From assembly GCA_012729115.1 (NCBI GenBank), contig JAAYDR010000002.1:1-39433 (forward strand): 39,433 bases of DNA, in the 5' to 3' direction. Shown in pieces: positions 1 to 7,770 of the stretch. The stretch comes from Clostridiales bacterium. Its GTDB lineage: Bacteria > Bacillota > Clostridia > Christensenellales > Aristaeellaceae. Numbering within the stretch: position 1 is the first letter of the stretch; each line of letters begins with the position of its first letter. The position numbers and the translations under genes are program-made. Below the pieces are notes generated by a model. It made no database searches. It saw nothing but the letters and a program-made list of their open reading frames with translations, and was not told where the DNA came from.

Positions 1-56
1 CCAAACAGGAGAGCCAGTGTACCCAGCACACCGGCACTTATCAACACTCCATTCAT
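1..56 (-). CDS. rnfB: RnfB, ion-translocating electron transport complex subunit (N-terminal fragment)
   Basis: Only the first 18 codons lie in the window; the rest is beyond the left edge. The visible start reads MNGVLISAGVLGTLALLFG, a hydrophobic N-terminal helix of the kind that anchors RnfB, the iron-sulfur subunit that accepts electrons from ferredoxin. The ATG at 56 follows rnfA by 17 bases with a purine-rich GGAAAGGCGGG ribosome binding site. The assignment rests mainly on position, since rnfB normally follows rnfA as the last gene of rnf operons, and on the hydrophobic start. No Fe-S motif can be checked here. Confidence 0.75.
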   Translation of the reverse strand, partial: MNGVLISAGVLGTLALLF

Positions 57-73
57 GGGTCAACCCGCCTTTC

Positions 74-652
74 CTAGTGGACTAGCCCGGCAAAGCCCTG
101 AAACGCGATGGACATCAGCCCGGCTGTGATCAATGCCCCAGGGAAACCGTCCATCCATTTGGGCATATTGCTCGAGGCAAGCCTTTCTCGAATGCCCGCG
201 AAGATCACAATGGCAAGGGTAAAGCCCAGCGCTGCGCTAACCCCGTTGACAACTGACTCTATCAGGTTGTAACCTTCTCGGCTGTTTAAAACTGCCACTC
301 CCAGCACTGCGCAGTTGGTTGTGATTAAGGGCAAATATACACCCAGAGCCATATAGAGGGAACGGCTGATCTTTTTAAGAACCATTTCTACGATTTGTAC
401 CAGTACAGCGATCACCAAGATGAAGGCGATGGTCTGCATGTATTCCAGATTCAGGGGAATCAGCAGGAAGGTCTCCACCAGATAGGTCAGCAGCGAAGCA
501 GTACCCATGACAAAGGTTACCGCCATGCCCATACCAAGCGCTGTATCTGTTCTTTTTGACACTCCTAGGAAGGGGCAAATACCCAGGAACTGCGACATGA
601 CAAAGTTGTTGACCAGCACGCTGCCGATGACGATCATCATCAAACTGTTCAT
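74..652 (-). CDS. rnfA: RnfA, membrane subunit of the Rnf complex
   Basis: This 192-residue, very hydrophobic protein is one of the two homologous integral membrane subunits (RnfA and RnfE) of the Rnf ferredoxin:NAD oxidoreductase, which couples electron transfer to Na+ or H+ export. The N-terminus contains NNFVMSQFLGICPFLGVSKR, a family hallmark whose Cys helps hold the intramembrane Fe-S centre between RnfA and RnfE. A second half-repeat shows LGVYLPLITTNCAVLGVA, with the matching Cys. About six membrane helices are expected. Its ATG overlaps the rnfE stop codon as TGATG, implying translational coupling. Length is normal for the family. Confidence 0.95.
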   Translation of the reverse strand: MNSLMMIVIGSVLVNNFVMSQFLGICPFLGVSKRTDTALGMGMAVTFVMGTASLLTYLVETFLLIPLNLEYMQTIAFILVIAVLVQIVEMVLKKISRSLYMALGVYLPLITTNCAVLGVAVLNSREGYNLIESVVNGVSAALGFTLAIVIFAGIRERLASSNMPKWMDGFPGALITAGLMSIAFQGFAGLVH

Positions 653-1287
653 CAGTTTTCCTCCTCCGCCTTCGCCAGCTTGCGTTTTTCAAACATTCCG
701 GCAACCGCATTAACGAGCAGCAACAAGATACCCAGCATCAGGAATCCGCCGGAGGGGCGCACCACCAAAGTCATTGGCACATAGGATGCGGGCATGATCT
801 GGGCACCAAAAAGGGTCCCATTGCCAATAATTTCCCGCATGGATGACAGGATCGTGAGGGCCAGCGTAAAGCCAAGGCCCATAGACAAACCATCCACCAT
901 GGAAGCGAGAGGTGGGTTTTTAAAAGCAAAGGACTCCGCCCTCGCAAAGATGATACAGTTGACTACGATCAAGGGGATATAGATGCCCAAGGATTTTGAC
1001 AGCACAGGGATGAAGGCCTTAAGTAGTAAATCCACGATGGTCACAAAGGTTGCGATAGCCACCACGAATGCGGGTATGCGTACTTTTTCCGGGATGATGT
1101 TGCGGATCGCTGAGATGGTCAGGTTGGAGAAGATCAACACAACGGTTGTGGCAAGGCCCATGCCCACACCGTTGGATGCAGCCGTGGAGACAGCCAAAGT
1201 CGGACACATTCCAAGCAATAAGCGCAGGGTGGGATTCTCCGTGATCAGCCCGTTCATAAAGACGGTGCTCAGCTTTTGCTTGCTCAT
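652..1287 (-). CDS. rnfE: RnfE, membrane subunit of the Rnf complex
   Basis: RnfE is the 211-residue partner of RnfA. It shows the same inverted-repeat fold and conserved Cys segments: NPTLRLLLGMCPTLAVS near residue 20 and LGIYIPLIVVNCIIFARAE near residue 105. The C-terminus is a short charged tail (EKRKLAKAEEEN). The ATG at 1287 overlaps the end of rnfD by four bases (ATGA), and its stop overlaps the rnfA start. In the usual rnfCDGEAB order rnfG sits just before rnfE, but the overlap with rnfD leaves no room for it here. Confidence 0.95.
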   Translation of the reverse strand: MSKQKLSTVFMNGLITENPTLRLLLGMCPTLAVSTAASNGVGMGLATTVVLIFSNLTISAIRNIIPEKVRIPAFVVAIATFVTIVDLLLKAFIPVLSKSLGIYIPLIVVNCIIFARAESFAFKNPPLASMVDGLSMGLGFTLALTILSSMREIIGNGTLFGAQIMPASYVPMTLVVRPSGGFLMLGILLLLVNAVAGMFEKRKLAKAEEEN

Positions 1288-2300
1288 GCGCTTATCTCCT
1301 TTTTACTGGTATGATCGGGCTTTGCTTTTGGCAGTGCGCCGAAGGTCTTTCGCATTGTAAATTTATCAATGAGAGGGGTTAATACATTCATAAAAAGAAT
1401 GGCAAAGGAACACCCCTCAGGGTATGAAGTATTAAAGGTTCGGATGACAAACAGCATGGTGGCGCAACCCATGCCCATGATTATCTTCCCCCATTTTGTG
1501 ATGGGAGAGGTCACATAGTCAGTTGCCATAAACACCGCACCAAGGATCAGACCACCGCTCATGAGTTGGTACAGCGCGTTCTGGGAGCCGGACTCCACGG
1601 AATAGAAGCAGCCCGTCTGGATCCAGAAAAGCACCAACGCGGTACCAAGAAAGGACACCGGTATGCGCCAATCAATAATGCCACGCACCAAGAGGTATAC
1701 GCCGCCCAGAAGCAGTGTAAACTTGCAGGTTTCTCCAAGCATTCCCGGAACATTGCCAATGAACAGGTTCATGAGACTGTATCCCGTGGCTCCTTCCGCC
1801 AAGGGAGTGGCAGATGCTATAGTATCCGCTGTGTTGCCCAAACCCACAATGGCGCCTCCATTAGGGGCGGCTGTAGCGGCCATTAGGCCTGCCCAGGAGA
1901 GCATCAGGATGGTTCGGGCAGCCAGTGCGGGGTTCATAAAATTATGCCCAAGGCCTCCGAACATCTGCTTAACCAGGATGATTGCCAGAAAGGATCCAAT
2001 CGCAGCGATCCACCAAGGGGCAGTAGAGGGGATGTTAAAGGCGAGCAACAGGCCGGTAACCACCGCGCTCAAGTCGGATATGGTTGATTTTTGATGAGTC
2101 AGACGCTGATAAAACCACTCCGCGAAGACCGCGCTTGCAACCGCCATACCCATTAAAACTGCTGCTTTCGCACCAAAGAACCAACAGGCAGCCAATATTG
2201 TAGGGAAAAGTGCAATGATTACATCCAGCATGATTCCCCGGGTAGAAATCTCCTTGTTGTGTATAAAAGGGGCGAATGAAACCACAAGCTTCTTTTGCAT
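1284..2300 (-). CDS. rnfD: RnfD, flavin-bearing membrane subunit of the Rnf complex
   Basis: This 338-residue integral membrane protein is related to NqrB. It begins with a short cytoplasmic segment (SFAPFIHNKEISTRGIMLDVI, typical of RnfD) and has about ten predicted membrane helices. GHNFMNPALAARTILMLSW is a strongly conserved RnfD signature. Around residues 160-165, TIASATPLA matches the S-x-A-T-P-L site where the family carries FMN bound covalently to Thr through the ApbE flavin transferase. The ATG at 2300 follows rnfC by two bases with an AAAGGAG site. The product transfers electrons through the membrane as part of the pump. Confidence 0.95.
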   Translation of the reverse strand: MQKKLVVSFAPFIHNKEISTRGIMLDVIIALFPTILAACWFFGAKAAVLMGMAVASAVFAEWFYQRLTHQKSTISDLSAVVTGLLLAFNIPSTAPWWIAAIGSFLAIILVKQMFGGLGHNFMNPALAARTILMLSWAGLMAATAAPNGGAIVGLGNTADTIASATPLAEGATGYSLMNLFIGNVPGMLGETCKFTLLLGGVYLLVRGIIDWRIPVSFLGTALVLFWIQTGCFYSVESGSQNALYQLMSGGLILGAVFMATDYVTSPITKWGKIIMGMGCATMLFVIRTFNTSYPEGCSFAILFMNVLTPLIDKFTMRKTFGALPKAKPDHTSKKEISA

Positions 2301-2302
2301 TA

Positions 2303-3649
2303 TTACTTCGCTCCTTTCTGTTGTGCGGCCTGGTCATATTTCTGTCGGATTAACTTTTTACACATCTTAATGCTCTGGGTGAGGTGCCTGCGGGAGGGAC
2401 AAGACCAGGAGCAGATGCCGCATTCCATACAGTTCATAGCATACAGTTCCTCGGCTTCCGTCAACGTATCGTTGCGGGTATAGCGGTCAATCAGGGCTGG
2501 GGCAAGCTTGACAGGGCAGGCATCCACACAGCGGGCGCAGCGGATGCAGGGTTGTTCCTCCTCCAAAGCGACGCCAATTTCCAAACCAAGCAGACCGGAA
2601 CATCCCTTTGTAATAGGAATGTCACGACGGCTGATGGACATGCCCATCATCGGCCCACCGAGAATGAGCAGTCGTGTTTGAGGCAAAAGACCCTGGGCAT
2701 TATCCAAAAGTGCTTCTACCATGGTGCCTATTCTGACCCTGAAATTAGCCGGCTCTTTCACAGTGCCGCCTACTGTCACCACTCGGTCGATTACAGGCCG
2801 ACCTTCATGCACGGCTTGGCAAAGGGCCAGGCAGGATGCCACGTTGGAAACCAAAACACCTACGTTCAGCGGCAGGGAGCCCATCTTAACCACACGTTTG
2901 GTTAGGGCGTATACCAGCTGTTTTTCACCACCCTGGGGATAACGCACAGGCAACGAAGACACCTGGAAGGTTGGATCGCCCTCACATGCTTTGGCCATGA
3001 CATCTATAGCATCTGGCTTGTTGTCCTCAATGGCAATGATCACCCGCTGGATCTCCAGCGCCTTTTGGATCAATCGGGCGCCCTTCACAATGCCCTCGGA
3101 CTCCTCCAACATCAAGCGATGGTCAGCAGACAAATAGGGCTCGCATTCGGCCCCGTTGAGGATCAAGGTGTCAATCTTGACATTGGGAGGCATGGTCAGC
3201 TTCATTCCATAGGGAAAAGTTGCTCCTCCCATCCCCACGATACCCGCATTGCGGGCAATATCCGCCAATTCCTTGGCAGTCAGACTTTCCGGATATGCTA
3301 CAGGGGTTAGGTCCACCCAAGTATCCTGAAAATCATTGTCTATGATAACGCAAAACTGTTGTGTTCCATCCGCCACAATACAAGGCTCACAAGCTGCCAC
3401 AGTTCCGGAAACCGACGCATGTACAGCAGCGCCCATCAGACCAACGGCCTCTCCAATTCTCTGCCCTACCCGGACAGTATCGCCTTTTTGAACCAGGCAC
3501 TCTGAGGGAGTTCCTATGTTCTGATGGAGCGGTATGACGACGCGGGTCGGCTGATGCGGCTCAACAATAGGTAATCCAGCTGTAACCGCCTTCCCTCCGG
3601 AGCCCTCCTTGGGATGAACCCCGCCTGGAAACTTGTGAAACAGGTTCAT
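2303..3649 (-). CDS. rnfC: RnfC, NADH-binding and Fe-S subunit of the Rnf complex
   Basis: RnfC is the peripheral cytoplasmic subunit that binds NAD(H) and FMN, and is homologous to the Nqo1 subunit of complex I. The 448-residue protein starts with the hallmark FPGGVHPKEGS, followed by a barrel-sandwich segment (GDTVRVGQRIGEA). A Gly-rich stretch, AGIVGMGGATFPYGMKL, leads into the nucleotide-binding part with NGAECEPYLSADHRLM. Two [4Fe-4S] motifs lie near the C-terminus: CIRCARCVDACP and CMECGICSWSCP. It is the first gene of the rnf operon. The ATG at 3649 is preceded by GAAGGAAGGAA. A small stem-loop (3671-3687, GTGGAT/ATCCAC) lies in its leader. Confidence 0.95.
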   Translation of the reverse strand: MNLFHKFPGGVHPKEGSGGKAVTAGLPIVEPHQPTRVVIPLHQNIGTPSECLVQKGDTVRVGQRIGEAVGLMGAAVHASVSGTVAACEPCIVADGTQQFCVIIDNDFQDTWVDLTPVAYPESLTAKELADIARNAGIVGMGGATFPYGMKLTMPPNVKIDTLILNGAECEPYLSADHRLMLEESEGIVKGARLIQKALEIQRVIIAIEDNKPDAIDVMAKACEGDPTFQVSSLPVRYPQGGEKQLVYALTKRVVKMGSLPLNVGVLVSNVASCLALCQAVHEGRPVIDRVVTVGGTVKEPANFRVRIGTMVEALLDNAQGLLPQTRLLILGGPMMGMSISRRDIPITKGCSGLLGLEIGVALEEEQPCIRCARCVDACPVKLAPALIDRYTRNDTLTEAEELYAMNCMECGICSWSCPSRRHLTQSIKMCKKLIRQKYDQAAQQKGAK

Positions 3650-3728
3650 GGTACTCGTTCCTTCCTTCTGGTGGATTTGTGATCCACAATGTTGGCTTAT
3701 CCTGATGTACTAATGACACCTTTGGATT

Positions 3729-3759
3729 AGTATAGCATAAATACGTTTTTTTTGCGCAA
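3729..3759 (-). promoter_or_regulatory. Candidate promoter of the rnf operon
   Basis: On the minus strand there is a -10 box TATACT (3729-3734) preceded by TG one base upstream, an extended -10. A weak -35-like TTGCGC lies at 3754-3759 with a long 19-base spacer crossing an A8 tract. It is the only promoter-like element seen in the 133-base recN-rnfC gap. I see no clear terminator for recN in the same gap, so readthrough from recN is possible. Confidence 0.5.
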
Positions 3760-3782
3760 TAAATTGACGAAAACATATCAGC

Positions 3783-5507
3783 TCATTGCGTGTGCCTGTG
3801 CTTATATTCCTGGGCGGAGGAAAGCATACTGCGTGCATGAACAAAGCCGCTTTGCGCATTCTGGGACACAGAACCCAGTAGCCGTGCGATTTCCGCCACT
3901 CGCTGCTCATGATCCAGCTGGATGACATTGGTAACGGTGCGGTCCCCCACCACATGCTTTTCAACCTGATATTGGTAGTCTGCCATTGCAGCGATCTGAG
4001 CCAGGTGGGTGACACAAATCACTTGCCTGTAATGGGCGATTTGCGCCATTTTTTCTGCGACCACAGATGCCACCAAGCCGCTGATGCCGGTATCCACCTC
4101 GTCAAAGATCATGCAAGGCACCAAGTTCCGGCTGGCGCCTGCAGTCTTAAGGGCCAACATCAATCGCGAGAGTTCGCCGCCAGAGGCAGTTTTTCCCAGA
4201 GGCTTCAAGGGCTCGCCGAGGTTGGGAGCGATAAAAAATTCCACATGATCATCACCATTTTCTGAGGGCACTATGCGCCTGTCCTCACCCACAGGTGGTG
4301 TAAATACGCATTCAAAATGCGTCTGAGCCATCCCAAGATCCTTCAGCTGCCCCTCCATCAACCCCTCAAATTGATGGGCCAGGGCTTTGCGCATCTCTGT
4401 AAGTACCGCTGCTTCCTGACGATAGGCGAGCAATTTCGACTTGTAGTCGACCTCCGCATGTTTCAAGCGGTCATCCATACTTTGCAGACGGTTAAACTCC
4501 TCTGTTAACTCCTGTGCATGACCGATCAGTTCATCGGCGGGCATACCAAAACGGCGCTCCAGACGGCGGATCAGATCCAGACGTTCCTGTACCGCCTCGT
4601 TGCGATCCGGGTCAAAGTTGAGTTCAGCCAAAATGTCCCTGAGTTCCAGTCCCAACTCCTCTACCTCATAGTAAGCGGAGCTAAGTCGTTCGGCAAGAGC
4701 CTGATATCTCTCATCAAATTCCGTGATTGAGTGCATGGCATCGGAGGCGGTTTTCAGCCGAAGAGTGGCCGTGTTTTGTGTGCCATCACCGGCAAGGACC
4801 GCATGATAGGCCATCTCCAATGCGCTGTTTATCTTTTCGGCCCCGATATACCGGGCCCTCTCTGCTGCCAGCTTTTCAGCTTCTCCAGCTTCGATATGCG
4901 CGGTCTGAAGCTCTTTTACACGGCTGGAGATGTAGGCAAGCCGCTGGTCCCGCTGGTTGCTTTCCTTGCGGAGGGCGCTGTAGGCCTGGCTGCTTTGTTT
5001 CCATACATGGTATAGTTCCGCCACTTTGGCCTGCTGAGCCTGGAATTTCTCATCCCCAAAGGAGTCTAGAAAACTGATGTGGTTTTTTACATCCAACAGA
5101 CTTTGATGTTCATGCTGGCCATGGATATCCACCAACAGAGCCGATATCTGCTTTAGGAACGCAAGGGGTACAATAACACCGCATACCCGGCATAGGTTCC
5201 TGTCTCCCACAGTGATCTCCCGTTGGATGGGCATCATATTTCCATCCGCTTGCAAGGACTGAGAAGCCAGCAGTTCCTGTACTTGAGGACTGCCTGAGAT
5301 ATCCAGCAAGGCTTCTACGGATGCCTTTTCACATCCTGAACGGATCAGGCTCCGGTCTGCCCTTTCTCCCAGCACCAGATTGATGCTGTCCACCACAATT
5401 GATTTTCCCGCACCGGTTTCGCCGGTCAATACATGCAAACCCTGATGAAAGTCGATATGCACATATTCGATTAGCGCGATATTGCGCACAGTCATCGATA
5501 GGAGCAT
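3783..5507 (-). CDS. recN: DNA repair protein RecN
   Basis: RecN is an SMC-like ATPase that binds DNA ends during recombinational double-strand break repair. The 574-residue protein has Walker A GETGAGKS at residues 29-36. A long central coiled coil (roughly 150-370) follows, rich in Glu, Arg and Ala heptads. The C-terminal half carries the ABC signature TASGGELSRLMLALK and Walker B MIFDEVDTGISG. The length matches the family (about 550-575). The ATG at 5507 has a GGGG site seven bases upstream. recN follows argR in the clostridial and bacillar order, but spoIVB and spo0A, which often come next, are replaced here by the rnf operon. Confidence 0.97.
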   Translation of the reverse strand: MLLSMTVRNIALIEYVHIDFHQGLHVLTGETGAGKSIVVDSINLVLGERADRSLIRSGCEKASVEALLDISGSPQVQELLASQSLQADGNMMPIQREITVGDRNLCRVCGVIVPLAFLKQISALLVDIHGQHEHQSLLDVKNHISFLDSFGDEKFQAQQAKVAELYHVWKQSSQAYSALRKESNQRDQRLAYISSRVKELQTAHIEAGEAEKLAAERARYIGAEKINSALEMAYHAVLAGDGTQNTATLRLKTASDAMHSITEFDERYQALAERLSSAYYEVEELGLELRDILAELNFDPDRNEAVQERLDLIRRLERRFGMPADELIGHAQELTEEFNRLQSMDDRLKHAEVDYKSKLLAYRQEAAVLTEMRKALAHQFEGLMEGQLKDLGMAQTHFECVFTPPVGEDRRIVPSENGDDHVEFFIAPNLGEPLKPLGKTASGGELSRLMLALKTAGASRNLVPCMIFDEVDTGISGLVASVVAEKMAQIAHYRQVICVTHLAQIAAMADYQYQVEKHVVGDRTVTNVIQLDHEQRVAEIARLLGSVSQNAQSGFVHARSMLSSAQEYKHRHTQ

Positions 5508-5544
5508 GTAACATCCCCATCCTTTGCATCATCCCGCCAAGATT

Positions 5545-5994
5545 TCACCGCAGCATGGCATTCAAACGTTCAAGTACCGCAGGCACTTCTTGTGTGCTGT
5601 TGGTGAGAAGTAAAAAGGTATTGTCTCCTGCCAGGGTGCCCATAATTTCAGGCCAGTGGAGGCTGTCCACAGCTTCGGCTGCCATATTGGCGCTGCCGGG
5701 AAGGGTTTTCACCACAATTTGATTATAGGCATGAGAAATCCCGATGACGGATTCGCTGAACATCCTGATAAAACGTTCGCTTAGGGCATTCTCCGCCTTG
5801 TCCGCTGTGGCGTATTTGTATGCACCGCTTGGAGAAAGCACTTTCAGCAATCGAAGCTCCTTGATGTCTCTGGATACTGTGGCCTGAGTCACAGTGAATC
5901 CACGTGTTCGAAGGCAGTCAGCCAATTCTTCCTGCGTTTCGATGTTAGCGTCCCGGATAATTTCGAGAATCGCTAGTTGCCGTGATGATTTCAT
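5545..5994 (-). CDS. argR: Arginine repressor ArgR/AhrC
   Basis: This is a 149-residue transcription factor that senses arginine and controls arginine biosynthesis and catabolism. The N-terminal winged-helix domain shows ETQEELADCLRTRGFTVTQA followed by TVSRDIKEL, the recognition helix typical of ArgR. The C-terminal domain has the hexamerisation and arginine-binding segment LPGSANMAAEAVDSL and GTLAGDNTFLLLT. The ATG at 5994 is preferred over one ten codons upstream because GGGAGG lies at the right distance. Its position between nadK and recN is the common Firmicutes arrangement. No ARG box was identified with confidence in the window. Confidence 0.96.
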   Translation of the reverse strand: MKSSRQLAILEIIRDANIETQEELADCLRTRGFTVTQATVSRDIKELRLLKVLSPSGAYKYATADKAENALSERFIRMFSESVIGISHAYNQIVVKTLPGSANMAAEAVDSLHWPEIMGTLAGDNTFLLLTNSTQEVPAVLERLNAMLR

Positions 5995-6011
5995 ATAAAA
6001 CCTCCCATGGT

Positions 6012-6887
6012 TCAGCAACTCCATTCAGTGAGCTTATACCGAATCAGTTGGAAGAAACCCTTTGGCTCCAGGCGGATGAACTGTGCATCCTGGGGCGAGC
6101 GGACAATCGTTATCTTATGACCGCCCTGTATAAGGATGGGCTCCTGCCCATCAATGCTCAACTGCGCCTGACGCTGAGGTTCAAAGTCCAGTTCCAGCAC
6201 GATGGACTGTTTGGATGAGGATACAACAGGCCTGTGCTGCAGAGAATGGGCACAGATCGGTGATAAGACAATACAGTCAACATCCGGGCACACGATGGGT
6301 CCGCCCGCAGACAGGGAGTAGCCGGTAGAACCAGTGGGCGTGGACACGATGAGCCCGTCCGCGATGTAGCGGCCTACCAGTTCCTGGTCCACTGAGGCCT
6401 TGATTGCGATCAACCTGGCCGAGCCACCGCGGCTGATCACCACATCATTTAATGCGGTCAGGGTTTGTCCGTCAGGAAGGGTTGCTTGAAGCATCATGCG
6501 CGGCTCTAAATAAAAAGCATCCTCCTGTAACCTTTTACATGCTACATCCAGTTCCTCCAACTCAAGCTCAGTCAAAAAACCAATATGGCCTACGTTAATC
6601 CCCAGCAAAGGAGCCTGGGCGCCAAGGGCCGCTTGATTTGCCCGTAACAGAGTACCGTCGCCCCCCACTGAAAGTACAGCGTCTACAGCGATTTCTTCCC
6701 ACGGCTTGTCCCTCATTGTCTCACGAGTGGCAGTAAAAAGCGAGGAAGCCTCCCCCCTCATGCCTTCCCAAATCCAAGGCTCCGGTAATACAACAATGCC
6801 AACCTTGTGCAAGGAGCCTACTACCTGCCGGAGGAGCTCACTGCCGTTTGGTTTGCTTTGGTGCATTACTAAAAATACAACTTTCAA
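6012..6887 (-). CDS. nadK: NAD kinase
   Basis: NAD kinase phosphorylates NAD to NADP in the cytoplasm. The 291-residue protein carries the family motifs SVGGDGTLLRA (catalytic GGDG), INVGHIGFLTE and STPTGSTGYSLSAGGPIV. The start is a TTG at 6887 (TTG AAA GTT GTA), with GGTGG about ten bases upstream; there is no nearer ATG that would keep the first beta strand (KVVFLVMHQ). It lies 46 bases downstream of tlyA and 17 bases upstream of argR, inside the long dxs-to-recN run. Confidence 0.96.
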   Translation of the reverse strand: MKVVFLVMHQSKPNGSELLRQVVGSLHKVGIVVLPEPWIWEGMRGEASSLFTATRETMRDKPWEEIAVDAVLSVGGDGTLLRANQAALGAQAPLLGINVGHIGFLTELELEELDVACKRLQEDAFYLEPRMMLQATLPDGQTLTALNDVVISRGGSARLIAIKASVDQELVGRYIADGLIVSTPTGSTGYSLSAGGPIVCPDVDCIVLSPICAHSLQHRPVVSSSKQSIVLELDFEPQRQAQLSIDGQEPILIQGGHKITIVRSPQDAQFIRLEPKGFFQLIRYKLTEWSC

Positions 6888-6933
6888 GGCTGTAAGGCCA
6901 CCTTTCCTTCAGATTATAGCATAAGCTGTATAT

Positions 6934-7770
6934 TCATTCAATCCCTGATTTGGAAAGGGTTTGGTGTGCGTTCAATACCACCTGTGTGATCTGTTCCTCT
7001 GAAATAATGGCTGAAGATGTGATTCCGTCCTTGTGTTGGGGAGAAAGCTCTGCCAGGTACTCAATGTTCCCTTCCGGACCCTTGATAGGCGAGAAGTCCA
7101 GTTGAGTCATTCGGTACCCTATATCCAGGGCCGCCCTTGCCACATCAGCAATCACAGCCTGATGTATCGCCGGATCACGTACCACTCCCTTTTTTCCAAC
7201 ATGTTCACGCCCGGCCTCAAATTGTGGCTTGATGAGGATGTAGAATACCCCTCTATGCTCCATTAACTCAGCTGCCACAGGCAAAATATGCTTAACGGAT
7301 ATAAAGGAGACATCCATGACAGTAAGATTGGGGGTATGGGCAAGACGTTCCCGGGTCAGGTAGCGGGCGTTGGTCCGTTCCATTACTGTGACTCGTGGGT
7401 CATTGCGAATTTTCCAATCCAACTGACCATAACCCACATCGATTGCGTATACATGGGCGGCTCCTCTTTGCAGTAACACGTCCGTAAAGCCGCCGGTAGC
7501 TGCACCGATGTCCAGGGCAATAACACCTGTTACATTGGCTTGAAAGGAGTTCATGGCCTTTTCAAGCTTCAAGGCGCCACGGCCCACATAGGGGTGTAGG
7601 GGTTGCTTCACCGACAGTTCTTCTGGTGCAGTGATGGGCTGGGAAGGTTTGAGTATCTTCACTTCTTTTTGGTATACCAGCCCCGCCATGATCAAGGCCT
7701 GCGCTATTTCACGGCTGGGGGCCAACCCCCGTCTTACCAGAACAATATCGGCCCGCAGTTTTTCACTCAT
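6934..7770 (-). CDS. tlyA: TlyA family rRNA 2'-O-methyltransferase
   Basis: This 278-residue protein has an N-terminal S4 RNA-binding domain (RADIVLVRRGLAPSREIAQ) and a C-terminal FtsJ-like methyltransferase domain with the SAM-binding motif ALDIGAATGGFTDVLLQRGA near residue 90. Characterised TlyA proteins methylate ribose positions of 16S and/or 23S rRNA, and loss gives capreomycin resistance in mycobacteria. The catalytic K-D-K-E set is plausible (KLEKAM, VMDVSF, LIKPQFEAG). The ATG at 7770 overlaps the dxs stop by eight bases. A longer reading from 7971 would run inside dxs and is rejected. Confidence 0.93.
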   Translation of the reverse strand: MSEKLRADIVLVRRGLAPSREIAQALIMAGLVYQKEVKILKPSQPITAPEELSVKQPLHPYVGRGALKLEKAMNSFQANVTGVIALDIGAATGGFTDVLLQRGAAHVYAIDVGYGQLDWKIRNDPRVTVMERTNARYLTRERLAHTPNLTVMDVSFISVKHILPVAAELMEHRGVFYILIKPQFEAGREHVGKKGVVRDPAIHQAVIADVARAALDIGYRMTQLDFSPIKGPEGNIEYLAELSPQHKDGITSSAIISEEQITQVVLNAHQTLSKSGIE

